A program made the position numbers and the translations under genes. Below, piece by piece: positions 1 through 7,349 of a stretch of DNA of 16,167 nt. The notes beneath the pieces were generated by a model. The model searched no databases and was not told the DNA's origin. It saw only the letters and a list, made by a program, of their open reading frames with translations. The number at the start of each line of letters is the position of its first letter. Position 1 is the stretch's first letter. This stretch comes from Caryophanales bacterium UBA2450 (lineage in GTDB: Bacteria > Bacillota_I > Bacilli_A > RFN20 > CAG-826): NCBI GenBank assembly GCA_002342545.1, contig DDQE01000007.1, forward strand, positions 1 to 16,167. Direction: 5' to 3'.

Positions 1-35
1 ACCAATTTGGTGTGCTGCTAGATAAATTTTATAAA

Positions 36-473
36 TTATTTTTCTAATTCGGAAATCATATCAACACGAGTTTGGTGTCTACCACCTTCAAATTCTGTTG
101 ATAAGAAAATATCTACTCGTCTAAGGACATCATCTAGTTCCATAAACTTTTGGCCAAAAGAAATTACATTAGCGTCATTGTGTTGTCTCATTAATCTCGC
201 AACTTCGTCATTATATGCAATTCCGCATCTAATACCTTTAATTTTATTAGCCGCCATAGAGATACCTTCTCCGCTTGTACAGACAACAACACCAAATCGA
301 CATTCTCCACTAGCGACTTTTCTAGCAACTTCAGCACCAAATAGAGGATAATGACAGCTATCTGAAGAATATGTACCAACATCAATAACTTCGTGTCCTA
401 ATTCTTTTAAATGTTTAGCAATCGCATTTTTATAATCAAATCCACCATGATCACTACCAACTGCAATTTTCAT
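36..473 (-). CDS. rpiB: RpiB/LacA/LacB-family sugar-phosphate isomerase (probable ribose-5-phosphate isomerase B)
   Basis: By family, this cytoplasmic enzyme interconverts ribose 5-phosphate and ribulose 5-phosphate in the non-oxidative pentose phosphate pathway; LacA/LacB relatives act on galactose 6-phosphate. The 145-residue length is normal. The N-terminal GSDHGG (6-11), a catalytic-type Cys65 in VVCTSGEGISMAANK, HNDAN (98-102) and GGRHQTR (130-136) are all present. Two family positions differ from the usual sequences: CTSG replaces CGTG, and CHYP (40-43) replaces VDYP. Ser67 stands where Thr usually is, a conservative change, so activity is probably kept but substrate preference is uncertain. 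The ATG is preceded by AGGAGGA, which overlaps the TAG stop of tsaC. It is the last gene of the prfA operon inside the window; in Bacillus rpiB (ywlF) lies in the same neighbourhood, upstream of glyA. Confidence 0.93.
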   Translation of the reverse strand: MKIAVGSDHGGFDYKNAIAKHLKELGHEVIDVGTYSSDSCHYPLFGAEVARKVASGECRFGVVVCTSGEGISMAANKIKGIRCGIAYNDEVARLMRQHNDANVISFGQKFMELDDVLRRVDIFLSTEFEGGRHQTRVDMISELEK

Positions 474-480
474 TGTTATA

Positions 481-487
481 TCCTCCT
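481..487 (-). promoter_or_regulatory. rpiB ribosome binding site fused to the tsaC stop codon
   Basis: Read on the minus strand, the string TAGGAGGA contains the TAG stop of tsaC (486-488) and a near-perfect Shine-Dalgarno for rpiB, with 7-8 bases to its ATG. A ribosome terminating on tsaC therefore sits on the rpiB initiation signal, which favours coupled translation. The same arrangement recurs at recR/tmk. Confidence 0.8.
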
Positions 488-1079
488 ATAAGACGCTCAG
501 AATATCTTTAATAGATATAGGTCCTTCTCTAATTATTCTAACTTCTTCTTTAGTTAGGTCAACTATTGTTGAAGGTACTCCACCTTCACTTTTCCCCTCT
601 AAAATATAGCCTAATTCATTTCCGAATATTTCATTTACTTCACAAGAAGTAAGAGCAGGTTTTTGTCCACTTTTATTCGCAGAAGGAACAAGTAATGGCT
701 TATTCAAATAATTAATTAAATCTTGGACTAATTTTAAATTTGGCACTCTAATGCCAATAACACCAGTATTGTGAGTTACATAGCCAGGAACATTTTCTTT
801 ACTCTTGAGTAAAACTGTAATCTCCCCAGGCATAAATTTAGAGATGATTTTTTTATCGCGAATACTAAGATAAGCGTAGTCTTCAATTTTAGAAGTTGAA
901 CCAAGCATTAAAGTGTAAGGTTTATCTTCAGGACGTCCCTTAATCTCATTAAGTAACTTATAAGCGACAAAGTCATCATAATAAACCCCTAATCCCATTA
1001 CTGTTTCAGTAGGAAAAGCGATGACTTTAGATTCATCAAGAGCCTTTTTTGCAAGTTCAAATTCTTTAATTAAGTGCAT
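486..1079 (-). CDS. tsaC: Threonylcarbamoyl-AMP synthase (Sua5/YrdC/TsaC family, short form)
   Basis: By family, it makes threonylcarbamoyl-adenylate from threonine, bicarbonate and ATP, the first step of t6A formation at position 37 of ANN-decoding tRNAs. The 197 residues hold a single YrdC domain. PTETVMGLG (23-31), KGRP (47-50), IRVP (110-113), SANKSG (133-138) and PSTIVDL (169-175) are the nucleotide/threonine-binding signatures. The C-terminal Sua5 domain of the long form is absent, so this is the TsaC type. The start overlaps the end of prmC by 14 bases; AAGGAG lies 8 bases upstream, inside prmC codons. The stop is TAG. Partners TsaB, TsaD and TsaE are not in the window. It sits in the usual Firmicute prfA-prmC-tsaC order, so the identification is firm. 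Confidence 0.95.
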   Translation of the reverse strand: MHLIKEFELAKKALDESKVIAFPTETVMGLGVYYDDFVAYKLLNEIKGRPEDKPYTLMLGSTSKIEDYAYLSIRDKKIISKFMPGEITVLLKSKENVPGYVTHNTGVIGIRVPNLKLVQDLINYLNKPLLVPSANKSGQKPALTSCEVNEIFGNELGYILEGKSEGGVPSTIVDLTKEEVRIIREGPISIKDILSVL

Positions 1080-1932
1080 CTAATAACTCCTTGTTATTAA
1101 TAATATATAAGAATCTAGTCTTTCCATACATATCTTTATCAAATCGATAAAATAACCCACTATATTTTTCTTCTAATAAAGTGGTTAACTCTTCTTCCAT
1201 ATCTTCCCCAATTTCAAAGGCAATTAAAAACTTGCTATCATTTAATAATTGTTTATCAATAGAGGTTAATATTTCTTCATAGAACTTAGTGACTGGTGAG
1301 GCAAATAACGCTAAGTGTGGTTCATATTTTAATGTCTGTTTACTAACAGTATCTTTGTTTCTAATATATGGTGGATTAGAGACAATAACGGAGATATTAT
1401 TTTCATCTTTAATTGGCTCTAACATATTACCATTTCTAAAGTCAATATTAACATGATGTTCTTTGGCGTTAATTTTAGCAATTTCAAGCGCATTTGAGGA
1501 AATATCTGTGCAAATCACAGTGCTTTTTGGAAAATACTCTTTTAAATATATGCCCAATATACCTGAACCAGTGCCAATATCCACTATTTTAATTTTTGGA
1601 TCTTTTCCAAATAGTTTTATGATTTTGCTCATCACTCCGACTGCAAGTTCTTCAGTTTCTTGTCGAGGGATCAAAACATCAGGAGAAACTTTATAATTGC
1701 TATTAACAAAATAAGCATATCCTAAAATATATTGAAGCGGTTCTCCTGAGGTTAATCTTTCTATTTGATTATTAAGCTTATTTTCATCTTTAATAGGCTC
1801 ATCAAAATGTTTTAATAAATCAAAAAAATCTATAAAACCACCATTATCGATTAATAGAGATTTAATAGATGTTTGGTTTAGATATTCATTATCTATCTTT
1901 TTAAGTTCAAAAAACTTTTCACGGTAAGTCAT
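1066..1932 (-). CDS. prmC: Release factor glutamine N5-methyltransferase (HemK/PrmC)
   Basis: By family, it methylates the glutamine of the GGQ loop of peptide-chain release factors using S-adenosylmethionine, improving termination. An N-terminal helical substrate-recognition domain (about 1-80) ends in GEPLQYILG (63-71). IPRQETEEL (88-96) leads into the Rossmann methyltransferase, with the SAM-binding VDIGTGSG (117-124) and the catalytic NPPY (186-189) that holds the target amide. At 288 residues the length is standard. The ATG shares one base with the prfA stop (TAATG), so the enzyme is translationally coupled to its own substrate, RF1. GGTGAG just upstream is a moderate ribosome binding site. 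The downstream tsaC start is nested in its last codons. Confidence 0.97.
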   Translation of the reverse strand: MTYREKFFELKKIDNEYLNQTSIKSLLIDNGGFIDFFDLLKHFDEPIKDENKLNNQIERLTSGEPLQYILGYAYFVNSNYKVSPDVLIPRQETEELAVGVMSKIIKLFGKDPKIKIVDIGTGSGILGIYLKEYFPKSTVICTDISSNALEIAKINAKEHHVNIDFRNGNMLEPIKDENNISVIVSNPPYIRNKDTVSKQTLKYEPHLALFASPVTKFYEEILTSIDKQLLNDSKFLIAFEIGEDMEEELTTLLEEKYSGLFYRFDKDMYGKTRFLYIINNKELLDALN

Positions 1933-3008
1933 TAATTCTCACCAGCTAATTTTAAAGATTGGTCATAATGTATCAATGCTTCAATAATGGATTCAAGGTC
2001 GCCTTCCATTACTCTATCTAGTTGTTGAATAGTGAATCCAATTCGATGATCAGTCACACGGTTTTGAGGATAGTTATAGGTTCTAATCTTTTCACTACGT
2101 TCACCGGTACCAATTTTAAGACGTCTTTCATTTCCAATTTCTTCTTGTTGTTTTTCAAGCATTGTGGAGTACATCTTCGCTCTTAACATTTGCATAGCAA
2201 TTTCTCTATTTTGAATTTGAGATTTTTCAGTTTGGCAAGCAACCACAATTCCTGTAGGAATATGAGTAATACGAACTGCGGATTCAGTTTTATTAACATT
2301 TTGTCCACCAGCGCCTTGAGAGTGATATGTATCTACTTGTAAATCATTTGGATTAATTTCAACATCAATTTCTTCAGCTTCAGGCATAACTAATACGGTC
2401 GCGGTAGAGGTATGTATACGTCCACTAGCTTCTGTTTTAGGAACTCTTTGAACGCGATGCGCGCCACTTTCAAACTTAAGTTTGGAATATACCATTTTAC
2501 CTTTAATCATAAAGGAAACTTGAGAGAATCCTCCAGCTTCAGAAGGATATTCATCTAACATTTGAATCTTCCAACCTTGGCTTTCGGCGTATCTGGTATA
2601 CATTCTAAATAAGTCACCAGCAAAAATATTTGCCTCATCTCCTCCAGCGGCCCCTCTAATTTCAACAATGATATTCTTATCATCATTAGGGTCTTTAGGG
2701 ATGAGCATAATTTTGAGATCTTCTTCGATTTGCTCGTTCTCTTTAGTTAATCTTTTTACTTCTTCTTTACCCATTTCAGAGAGTTCTGGGTCAGAGTCAT
2801 TAGCCATTTCTAATGCGCCTTTAAGATCTTCTAAATTCTTTTTATAACGATTAAAAGCCTCTACTTGAGGTTCTAAATTCGCTCTTTCCTTAGAAATATC
2901 ACGAAAATGACGAATATCTTTCATCGTATTTTCATCTAATAATTCTTGATCAATTTCTTCTAAACGTTTGCGAGCAACGTTTAGTCTTTGAAACATACTT
3001 TCTTCCAT
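1932..3008 (-). CDS. prfA: Peptide chain release factor 1
   Basis: RF1 recognises UAA and UAG in the ribosomal A site and triggers peptide release. The sequence shows an N-terminal helical domain (about 1-100), the PxT-type anticodon-like tripeptide PKT (190-192) followed by GRIHTSTATV, and the catalytic GGQ at 234-236 within QGAGGQNVNKTESAV. RF2 would carry SPF instead, so the RF1 assignment is clear. At 358 residues it is full length. The chosen ATG has AGGA at 3014-3017; a second ATG four codons later (MFQRLN) aligns better with Bacillus RF1 and may be the true start. It heads the minus-strand operon. RF1 reads exactly the two stop codons used by every gene in this window. Confidence 0.98.
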   Translation of the reverse strand: MEESMFQRLNVARKRLEEIDQELLDENTMKDIRHFRDISKERANLEPQVEAFNRYKKNLEDLKGALEMANDSDPELSEMGKEEVKRLTKENEQIEEDLKIMLIPKDPNDDKNIIVEIRGAAGGDEANIFAGDLFRMYTRYAESQGWKIQMLDEYPSEAGGFSQVSFMIKGKMVYSKLKFESGAHRVQRVPKTEASGRIHTSTATVLVMPEAEEIDVEINPNDLQVDTYHSQGAGGQNVNKTESAVRITHIPTGIVVACQTEKSQIQNREIAMQMLRAKMYSTMLEKQQEEIGNERRLKIGTGERSEKIRTYNYPQNRVTDHRIGFTIQQLDRVMEGDLESIIEALIHYDQSLKLAGEN

Positions 3009-3029
3009 AATTTTCCTGTACCGCGAGTT

Positions 3030-3057
3030 ATTGTAGCATACTATTTGAAAAACACAA
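3030..3057 (-). promoter_or_regulatory. Predicted sigma-A-type promoter for the prfA-prmC-tsaC-rpiB operon
   Basis: On the minus strand, TACAAT at 3030-3035 is preceded directly by TGC (3036-3038), giving an extended -10 element. TTGTGT at 3052-3057 is a weak -35 with 16-base spacing. Transcription would start near 3023 and leave a leader of only about 15 bases before the prfA ATG, just holding its AGGA. This is a motif match only. Confidence 0.6.
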
Positions 3058-3082
3058 AGATACTTAATATTTATATTAATTC

Positions 3083-3111
3083 TTCAAACTCAAAGATTAT
3101 TAAGTTATACT
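3083..3111 (+). promoter_or_regulatory. Predicted sigma-A-type promoter for the dnaX operon
   Basis: TATACT at 3106-3111 matches the -10 consensus at 5 of 6 bases. TTCAAA at 3083-3088 is a 4-of-6 -35 at the ideal 17-base spacing. The predicted start near 3118 gives a leader of about 14 bases, with AAGG (3117-3120) at its extreme 5' end, so dnaX initiation may be near-leaderless unless transcription begins further upstream. It is divergent from, and about 50 bases from, the prfA promoter. Confidence 0.6.
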
Positions 3112-3131
3112 AGAAAAAGGTAATTTAACTT

Positions 3132-4823
3132 ATGGCATATAAAGCATTATATAGAACATATCGTCCTCAAACATTTGACGAGGTTGCGGGACAAGAACAT
3201 ATCGTCAAAACCTTAAAAAATGCATTAGCAACAGGAAAAATTGCTCATGCATATTTATTTGCTGGTCCTAGAGGTACAGGAAAGACCACAATGGCGAAAC
3301 TCTTCGCCAAAGCACTTAACTGTGAAGAAGGCATTGGCCATCAATGCAATAGTTGTAAAAACTGTGTTTCAATTATGGAAGGTAATCATCCTGACGTATT
3401 GGAACTAGACGCAGCTAGTAATAACGGTGTAGATGAGATTAGAGAATTAATCGATAAAGTTAAATATGGAACAATCCTAGGTCGATACAAAGTCTATATT
3501 ATCGATGAAGTTCATATGCTATCCGCTGGAGCGTTTAATGCTTTACTTAAAACGCTTGAAGAACCTCCAGAACATGTCATTTTTATTTTAGCGACCACTG
3601 AGCCTCATAAAATTCTTCCTACGATTCTATCTAGATGTCAAAGATACGATTTTACTAAGGTAAGTGAAGCTGATATCAAAGAAAGATTAAAGGCTGTTTT
3701 ACTAAATGAAAATGTTGAATATGTTGAAGATGCAGTTGAGCTTATTGTCTCTTTAGCAGATGGTGGAATGAGAGATGCTTTAAGTATTTTAGAAAAAGTT
3801 TTAGCCTATTCTAATAATCGTTTAGTGGTTGAAGATGTTTTAAATATCTTCGCTCTTGAATCTAAAGAAGAAAAAATCAAATTATTAAAATCTATCATCA
3901 ATCACGATATGAGTGATGTCTTATCTAGACTTAATAACTATGTTACTAAAGGAACTGATATTAAAAGACTTACCGAGGATCTATTATCTATCTTAAAAGA
4001 TATCGTGATTTATAACTCTTCTAATATTGGTAATTATTTAGAGTCATTAAAAGAGGAAGAAGCTTTAGATTTATCTAAATACATATCTAATGAAGTAGCC
4101 TTAAAAATGATAGATATCCTTTTAGGAGCAATTAAAGATTATAAGAATGTCACTTCGATCAATCCTTTGTTTGAAATTACCTTAATTAAACTCACCTCTT
4201 TAGATGGCGCTTCTATTAAAAAAGTAGTTGAAACTCCAAAAGTTGAAAAGCCTATTATTAAAGAAGTAATTAAACCAGTTGAAGAGGTAAAAGTAGAGCC
4301 AATTATCAAAAATAAAGTTGAAGAAGAAAATATCGAAAACAATATAGCAGCACCTGTATTTTCCGATAATATCACTCCAATTGAGAGCGTTATCTATCTT
4401 AAAGATGCTGAACAAGAAGAGAACTTTGCTATCGCTGACGATTTAATGGTTCAAGTAATGGCAATATCTAAAAAAGAGATCAAAGCAGAACTTGTTGATG
4501 GCTGGAAAAATATTAAAAAAATATCCACTCATGAAAAATACGGAAAAGCCGCTACTTTATTAATCGATGGTAGACCATTAGTGGCCTCACCAAAAGTATT
4601 AATCTTAGAATATCCTCTATCAAAGCTAGCGGAAAAAGTTAATCTAAAAGAAAACCAAGCTGAACTACAGACAGTAATTAATCATATTTTTCATAAGCAT
4701 ATGTTTGTTTACGCGGTCAGTAGAAATCAATCTATTGACTTACAAGCTTTATATATGAATCTTTTACAAATTGGAAAACTACCAAAAGCAAAAGATGTGA
4801 ATTTAGAATTTATAGGAGAATAA
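3132..4823 (+). CDS. dnaX: DNA polymerase III subunit tau (clamp-loader ATPase)
   Basis: This is the ATPase of the clamp loader that opens the beta clamp and loads it on primed DNA, tying the polymerase to the helicase. It starts with the family hallmark YRPQTFDEVAGQ. Walker A GPRGTGKT is at 45-52, four zinc-binding cysteines are at 64, 72, 75 and 78, Walker B VYIIDEVH is at 121-128, sensor-1 ATTEPHK follows near 154-160, and SRC (167-169) carries the arginine finger. Lid and collar domains run to about 350. A lysine/glutamate/proline-rich linker (about 360-420) precedes a C-terminal domain that should contact the polymerase. The 563 residues match Bacillus tau. No in-frame slippery heptamer was found, so one long product is expected. 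First gene of the operon; ybaB begins 4 bases after its stop. Confidence 0.97.
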   Translation: MAYKALYRTYRPQTFDEVAGQEHIVKTLKNALATGKIAHAYLFAGPRGTGKTTMAKLFAKALNCEEGIGHQCNSCKNCVSIMEGNHPDVLELDAASNNGVDEIRELIDKVKYGTILGRYKVYIIDEVHMLSAGAFNALLKTLEEPPEHVIFILATTEPHKILPTILSRCQRYDFTKVSEADIKERLKAVLLNENVEYVEDAVELIVSLADGGMRDALSILEKVLAYSNNRLVVEDVLNIFALESKEEKIKLLKSIINHDMSDVLSRLNNYVTKGTDIKRLTEDLLSILKDIVIYNSSNIGNYLESLKEEEALDLSKYISNEVALKMIDILLGAIKDYKNVTSINPLFEITLIKLTSLDGASIKKVVETPKVEKPIIKEVIKPVEEVKVEPIIKNKVEEENIENNIAAPVFSDNITPIESVIYLKDAEQEENFAIADDLMVQVMAISKKEIKAELVDGWKNIKKISTHEKYGKAATLLIDGRPLVASPKVLILEYPLSKLAEKVNLKENQAELQTVINHIFHKHMFVYAVSRNQSIDLQALYMNLLQIGKLPKAKDVNLEFIGE

Positions 4824-4827
4824 TTAT

Positions 4828-5133
4828 ATGAATCCAATGCAACAAATGGTCATGCAAATGCAAAAGGCCCAAAGAGAACTTCAAAAAGCTCACGCTGAAC
4901 TAGAAGCTAAAGAATTTAAAGTGAATAAAGCAGGTTTAGTTAATATCACCGTTTTAGGTTCTAAAGAAATAGTCTCCATTGATATTGAAGAAGACGGATA
5001 TGAATTAGACAACAAAGAGATGGTTGAAGAATTAATTAGAGATGGCTTAAACGAATTATTCTCTCAAATCGATGAATTAGCATCTCAAATCGATGAAAAA
5101 ATCGCAGGTAAATCCGGAGGATTAGGATTCTAA
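4828..5133 (+). CDS. ybaB: YbaB/EbfC-family DNA-binding (nucleoid-associated) protein
   Basis: A 101-residue protein of the YbaB/EbfC family, small dimeric proteins that bind DNA and are thought to act in the nucleoid; their precise role next to recR is unsettled. The sequence shows the family layout: a glutamine/methionine-rich N-terminal helix (QQMVMQMQKAQRELQKAH), a central beta section ending in VSIDI, a C-terminal helix (LFSQIDELASQIDEKIAG) and a glycine-rich tail. AGGAGA (4814-4819) lies 8 bases before the ATG. Its stop overlaps the recR start by one base (TAATG). The dnaX-ybaB-recR trio is conserved across bacteria and supports the call. Confidence 0.95.
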   Translation: MNPMQQMVMQMQKAQRELQKAHAELEAKEFKVNKAGLVNITVLGSKEIVSIDIEEDGYELDNKEMVEELIRDGLNELFSQIDELASQIDEKIAGKSGGLGF

Positions 5134-5729
5134 TGGAGAATCTTAAATCGCTAGAAGTACTTCAAGAACAGCTTTCTAAACTTCCTGGAGTAGGAAAAAA
5201 AAGCGCAGAACGTATGGCGTATGCACTTTTAGATTTTCCAGAGGAAGAATTAGATGACATTGCTATAGCAATAAGTTCATTGAAAGATCATATCCACTAC
5301 TGTCCAAAATGTGGAATGATAACGGATATTGATGGCTGCTATATATGTGATGATAAATCTAGAGACCAATCAACTTTAATGATTGTCTCTTATCCTAAAG
5401 ACGTGATGTCACTAGAAAAATCTAATGCTTATAATGGTTTATATCACGTTTTAAATGGAGAAATATCTTTAGCGAAAGGATTAGATGTCAGTGTCTTAAA
5501 TCTTGATTCCTTATTTTCTAGACTAGATGAAGGAAACATTAAAGAGATTATTTTAGCTACTAATCCAACAATAGACGGGGAAACCACATCTGGTTATTTA
5601 AATAAATTATTAGAAAAATACGAAATCAAAGTGACTCGACTTGCCTATGGCTTACAAATGGGAGGAAATCTCGACTATGTTGACCCTCTTACATTATCCA
5701 AAGCCTTAGAAGGAAGACACAAAATCTAG
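5133..5729 (+). CDS. recR: Recombination protein RecR
   Basis: RecR works with RecF and RecO to load RecA on gapped single-stranded DNA during recombinational repair. The sequence shows a helix-hairpin-helix (LSKLPGVGKKSAERMAY, about 14-30), a zinc finger with Cys57, Cys60, Cys69 and Cys72, and a Toprim domain with YPKDVMSLE and the signature YNGLYHVLNG (100-109), ending with LSKALEGR. The length of 198 residues is standard. The start shares a base with the ybaB stop; GGAGG (5116-5120) and AGGA (5124-5127) lie upstream. The TAG stop is embedded in the AGGAGGA that serves tmk. RecF and RecO are not in the window. Confidence 0.97.
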   Translation: MENLKSLEVLQEQLSKLPGVGKKSAERMAYALLDFPEEELDDIAIAISSLKDHIHYCPKCGMITDIDGCYICDDKSRDQSTLMIVSYPKDVMSLEKSNAYNGLYHVLNGEISLAKGLDVSVLNLDSLFSRLDEGNIKEIILATNPTIDGETTSGYLNKLLEKYEIKVTRLAYGLQMGGNLDYVDPLTLSKALEGRHKI

Positions 5730-5734
5730 GAGGA
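5728..5734 (+). promoter_or_regulatory. tmk ribosome binding site fused to the recR stop codon
   Basis: TAGGAGGA contains the TAG stop of recR (5727-5729) and a strong Shine-Dalgarno for tmk, 6-7 bases before its ATG. This mirrors the tsaC/rpiB junction on the other strand and suggests coupled translation. Confidence 0.8.
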
Positions 5735-5740
5735 CATTGT

Positions 5741-6361
5741 ATGTTTATCACATTAGAAGGACCTGAAGGTAGCGGAAAAACCACTGCCGTAGAAGCTGCT
5801 GTTAAAGAATTAGAAGCTAGAGGCTATCAAATTGTTAGAACTAGAGAACCAGGTGGCACTCCAATTGCGGAACAAATTAGAAATGTTATCCTAGATAAAG
5901 AAAACACTAAAATGGATCCACGTACTGAAGCTTTACTTTACGCTGCAAGTAGAAGACAACATTTAGTGGAGAAAGTTTGGCCTGCTTTAAAAGAAGGCAA
6001 GATTGTTATTTGTGATCGATATTTAGATTCTTCATTAGCCTATCAAGGTGGAGCAAGAGGCTTAGGTGTGGATAATATTTTAAATGTTAATATGTTTGCT
6101 ACTGAAAATACATTCCCAGATTTAACTCTATTATTTGATATTACTCCTGAAGAAGGATTAAAGAGAATTGCGGCAAATGCTTCTAGAGAAGTTAATCGTT
6201 TAGATTTAGAAAAATTAGAATTCCACCACAAAGTCAGAAACACTTTCTTGGAACTAGCTAAAAAGTATCCAGAAAGATATGTCATTATAGATGCTTCTAA
6301 AAGTAGAGAAGAAGTTGCGAAAGCTACTTTAGAGGCTATCTTAAGTAGATTATGCAAATAG
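5741..6361 (+). CDS. tmk: Thymidylate kinase
   Basis: By family, it phosphorylates dTMP to dTDP with ATP, a required step of dTTP supply for replication. The P-loop GPEGSGKTT is at 7-15, the REPGGTPIAEQIR segment (35-47) and RRQHLVEKVWPAL (71-83) bind the nucleotide, and CDRYLDSSLAYQG (91-103) contains the DR motif. A lid segment with NRLDLE lies near 152-157. The length of 206 residues is standard. It follows recR with an 11-base gap and overlaps holB by 10 bases. In Bacillus two more genes (darA and yaaR) lie between tmk and holB; here they are missing and tmk abuts holB directly. The stop codon is TAG. Confidence 0.97.
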   Translation: MFITLEGPEGSGKTTAVEAAVKELEARGYQIVRTREPGGTPIAEQIRNVILDKENTKMDPRTEALLYAASRRQHLVEKVWPALKEGKIVICDRYLDSSLAYQGGARGLGVDNILNVNMFATENTFPDLTLLFDITPEEGLKRIAANASREVNRLDLEKLEFHHKVRNTFLELAKKYPERYVIIDASKSREEVAKATLEAILSRLCK

Positions 6362-7344
6362 AAAAATACTTAAAAAATAGACAACCAATTATTTATCAGA
6401 CATTTACTAATTCACTTAAGAATAATTGTCTTTCTCATGCTTATTTATTAGTGGGTAATCCTGGTACGCCTCTATTAGAGACCGCTACTTTTTTAGCAAA
6501 ATCTATTTTATGTGATGAGCCTAGTCCACTTGCCTGTTCTAACTGCATCACTTGCTTAAGAATTGAAAGTGATAACTATCCTGATGTCATTATTTTAGAT
6601 GGTAGTAAAGCCACAATAAAAAAAGAAGATGTCTTAAATATTGAATCTAGATTTGAAAAAACTGCTTTTGAAACTAAAGGAATCATGATTTATGTAGTTC
6701 ACTTAGTAGAGAATATGACTCTAGAGGCTGTTAATTCCATTTTAAAATTCTTAGAAGAACCAGAAGGAGAAGTCTACGCTTTCTTAACCACTAATAATTT
6801 AAATAACGTTCTTCCAACAATTATTTCTAGATGTCAGACTTTAAATTTAAAAAGTATCGACAGACACGAAATAATAAATGAGGCAATTGATTTATCAATC
6901 GAGCAAGAAGACGCTGAATTATTATCTTATTTTTATAATGATAGTGAACTAATTTTTGATTTCTTAAAAAATGAAGAAGAAAATGAAAATTATTTCATTT
7001 CAAAGAAAGCAATTAAGGGATTATTAAAAACTTTAAATGAAGGTAACGATAAAGACGCTACTTATTATGTACAAAAAGAAATAATCCCTTTAATTAAAAC
7101 CAAAGAAGAAATGAGATTTTTTGTCGATTTATTAAGTGAAGCATTCGAAGATTTACTTAATCTAAAATGTAATCGCGATATCTATTTAAAAAGTTATGCT
7201 ACAATATTGTCTAGCTTAATTAATAAGCTTCCTCATATTGAGCAGTCTTTAGCGGAGATTTTAAAACAAAGAAATCTTGTGAATATGAATCTTAATATCT
7301 CTCTACAAATTGATCACATTATCTTATACATTGTAAAGGAATAA
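6352..7344 (+). CDS. holB: DNA polymerase III subunit delta' (clamp loader), nucleotide-binding motifs degenerate
   Basis: Delta' is the stator of the clamp loader and supplies an arginine finger to a neighbouring DnaX subunit. The sequence opens like the family (SHAYLLVGNPGT), has zinc-type cysteines at 54, 62, 65 and 68, LKFLEEPEGEVYAFL (131-145) and the arginine-finger SRC (159-161). The P-loop is broken: NPGTPLLE replaces GxxGxGKx. The Walker B region reads IMIYVVHLVE without the DE pair. It therefore cannot be an ATPase in the usual way, consistent with the stator role. At 330 residues it is normal length. The start is inside the end of tmk and has no clear Shine-Dalgarno, so translation probably depends on coupling. 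ricT starts 5 bases downstream. Confidence 0.93.
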   Translation: MQIEKYLKNRQPIIYQTFTNSLKNNCLSHAYLLVGNPGTPLLETATFLAKSILCDEPSPLACSNCITCLRIESDNYPDVIILDGSKATIKKEDVLNIESRFEKTAFETKGIMIYVVHLVENMTLEAVNSILKFLEEPEGEVYAFLTTNNLNNVLPTIISRCQTLNLKSIDRHEIINEAIDLSIEQEDAELLSYFYNDSELIFDFLKNEEENENYFISKKAIKGLLKTLNEGNDKDATYYVQKEIIPLIKTKEEMRFFVDLLSEAFEDLLNLKCNRDIYLKSYATILSSLINKLPHIEQSLAEILKQRNLVNMNLNISLQIDHIILYIVKE

Positions 7345-7349
7345 ACATT

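Noticed and set aside
1..35. Short inverted repeat ACCAA-T-TTGGT at the left edge
   Set aside because: Five-base arms with a one-base centre cannot form a stable hairpin, and nothing else in these 35 bases supports a gene or terminator.
1932..3008. PKT tripeptide in RF1 as a sign of altered stop recognition
   Set aside because: The middle residue of the RF1 PxT motif varies (PAT, PET and others), so PKT is within the normal range.
3009..3131. Signal recognition particle RNA, which lies near dnaX in Bacillus
   Set aside because: The spacer is 123 bases, strongly AT-rich and filled by two promoters; no SRP Alu or domain IV-like hairpin is seen.
4200..4530. A-rich runs in dnaX that might drive a programmed frameshift to a short gamma subunit
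   Set aside because: Runs near 4218, 4470 and 4515 read AAA AAA in frame, not the in-frame A AAA AAG heptamer, and no matching downstream hairpin stood out by eye. One full-length product is the simpler reading.
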